From a virus, in the IMG/VR virus record IMGVR_UViG_3300023174_000530, positions 1 to 28,051 of that record: a DNA stretch of 28,051 nt. The stretch is one strand, 5' to 3'. The position numbers and the translations under genes are program-made. The notes beneath the pieces are model-generated. The model saw only the letters and a program-made list of their open reading frames with translations, ran no database searches and was not told the DNA's origin. Below are positions 27,343 to 28,051 of the stretch, one piece after another. How positions within the stretch are numbered: the stretch's first letter is position 1; the number at the start of each line of letters is the position of its first letter.

Positions 27343-27693
27343 ATGCGCCCAGTTGTTTACACGATTACCGGCGGTGCCGGTACTCAAATTGTTTCACGGG
27401 TGTGCCCGATTGACTACTACATTTCTCCGGCAAATATTGCCTTGAACGTAGTGGTCACGGGTTCTATTACCTATACTGTTCAATACACGTTTGATGATGT
27501 GTTTGCTGCTGGGTACGACCCCGCTAACGGCAATTGGACTAATCATCCTACGTTGGTAACAAAGACGGTGACGGCGGACTCAAATATTTCGTATCCGGTT
27601 CGCGGGATTCGTGTTATTTCTCCAGCTTCGCCATCGTCTTCTGGTACTGCTACTTTGACCATCATTCAAGGTGGTGGAGGCGGATTAGCATGA
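27343..27693 (+). CDS. Beta-rich structural protein, 116 residues
   Basis: Reads MRPVVYTITGGAGTQIVSRVCPIDYYISPANIALNVVVTGSITYTVQYTFDDVFAAGYDP...VRGIRVISPASPSSSGTATLTIIQGGGGGLA. Alternating hydrophobic residues and the GGGGG end suggest a small jelly-roll-type virion protein, similar in flavour to the gene before it. AAGGGG lies upstream of ATG 27343. It overlaps the next gene as ATGA at 27690-27693. Confidence 0.6.
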   Translation: MRPVVYTITGGAGTQIVSRVCPIDYYISPANIALNVVVTGSITYTVQYTFDDVFAAGYDPANGNWTNHPTLVTKTVTADSNISYPVRGIRVISPASPSSSGTATLTIIQGGGGGLA

Positions 27694-28051
27694 TTGCTAA
27701 TAGCATTGATGGTTCTAACGCTACTTTTGAGTTGCTATCAACGCTGCTTGCCGATCCAGCAGCTTATGCGGACAAACTTAAAGCACTGACCGACGCTACT
27801 GCTGAAAACAAAAAGTATGTAGAGTTGGTCGGTCCTGTTTCTGAGATTGTGGCTATCCGAGCGCAAGCTGATGCAGACCGCGCAGCAGCAGCAAAATCTG
27901 TAGCAGATGCAAAAGTAGAAGCCGACAGTATTATTGGTGATGCTCATGCAGATGCTGCGGGCATTCTTGCAGATGCACAGGGTCAAGCCGATACGCTAAT
28001 TGCACAAGCTAAAGCTCAGAAAAACCAATCTGATGCTGTGTTGTCGCAAGC
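27690..28051 (+). CDS. Alanine-rich coiled-coil virion protein, truncated at right edge
   Basis: Starts at ATG 27690, sharing ATGA with the upstream stop, and stays open to the window end (120 full codons). The protein begins MIANSIDGSNATFELLSTLLADPAAYADKL and becomes a helical heptad-like stretch rich in Ala, Asp and Gln (AIRAQADADRAAAAKSVADAKVEADSIIGDAHADAAGILADAQ...). Such segments occur in tail fibre, tape-like or internal virion proteins. The function cannot be fixed without the missing part. Confidence 0.65.
   Translation, partial: MIANSIDGSNATFELLSTLLADPAAYADKLKALTDATAENKKYVELVGPVSEIVAIRAQADADRAAAAKSVADAKVEADSIIGDAHADAAGILADAQGQADTLIAQAKAQKNQSDAVLSQ

Noticed and set aside
1-28051. CRISPR array, insertion sequence or integrase
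   Set aside because: No regularly spaced repeats, transposase, terminal inverted repeats or recombinase motifs were seen; the GTTTAAAC copies are irregularly spaced and lie mostly within genes.

Overview
The window is part of a tailed double-stranded DNA phage genome (Caudoviricetes). The hallmark genes are a terminase small and large subunit, a P22-type portal, a scaffold, a Mu gpT-like major capsid protein, a phage GroES-like protein and the C-terminus of a very large virion protein. Early genes are tiny, tightly packed and often overlap as ATGA or TAATG. There is no rRNA, no recognisable tRNA and no host housekeeping gene. The host cannot be named. The DnaA boxes (TTATCCACA) and a CTGT-N8-ACAG SOS-type box point to a beta- or gammaproteobacterium, by inference only.

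Layout. (1) 1-1289, plus: 3' end of a large virion protein. It meets tail to tail, with a 20-base overlap, (2) 1270-8881, minus: about 27 overlapping early genes. These include a Ref-like HNH nuclease, an AlpA-like regulator, a DUF3310 protein, winged-helix and ribbon-helix-helix regulators, a small SSB-like protein with a DDDIPF tail, an ERF annealing protein and a PD-(D/E)XK nuclease. Three genes of 46-47 codons were found by direct reading at 3453-3593, 4303-4446 and 4772-4912. (3) 9069-11896, plus: a RusA-like resolvase, a strong terminator, a compact small-RNA gene with its own palindrome-bearing promoter, a 340-base unassigned structured stretch, a small HNH nuclease and a T7 gp4/Twinkle-type primase-helicase. 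(4) 12089-17122, minus, GC-rich in its core: a SprT-like zincin, a CobS/MoxR-like AAA+ ATPase, a HELGH zincin-like protein and a VWA protein (together a split CobT), plus small genes. (5) 17123-17850: a divergent control region with four perfect and several imperfect DnaA boxes, an SOS-type box and a promoter. (6) 17851-28051, plus: terS, a G-tract-rich gap, a stand-alone LexA-type DNA-binding protein with its own promoter and operator, terL, portal, GroES-like, scaffold, decoration-type protein, major capsid protein and further virion genes, running off the right edge.

The most unexpected signal is at DNA level. The 8-base palindrome GTTTAAAC occurs 21 times (about 0.4 expected at equal base frequencies). 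It is found on both sides of every strand switch, in two different reading frames of genes, and in promoters and intergenic DNA. It behaves like a highly iterated palindrome and not like a protein motif.

Working picture (inference): the early leftward genes and the rightward primase block handle recombination and replication. The region near 17.4-17.8 kb may be an origin or a host-DnaA/LexA-responsive switch. The AAA+/VWA/zincin operon is a protein-remodelling module of unknown target. The rightward late operon builds and fills the head.
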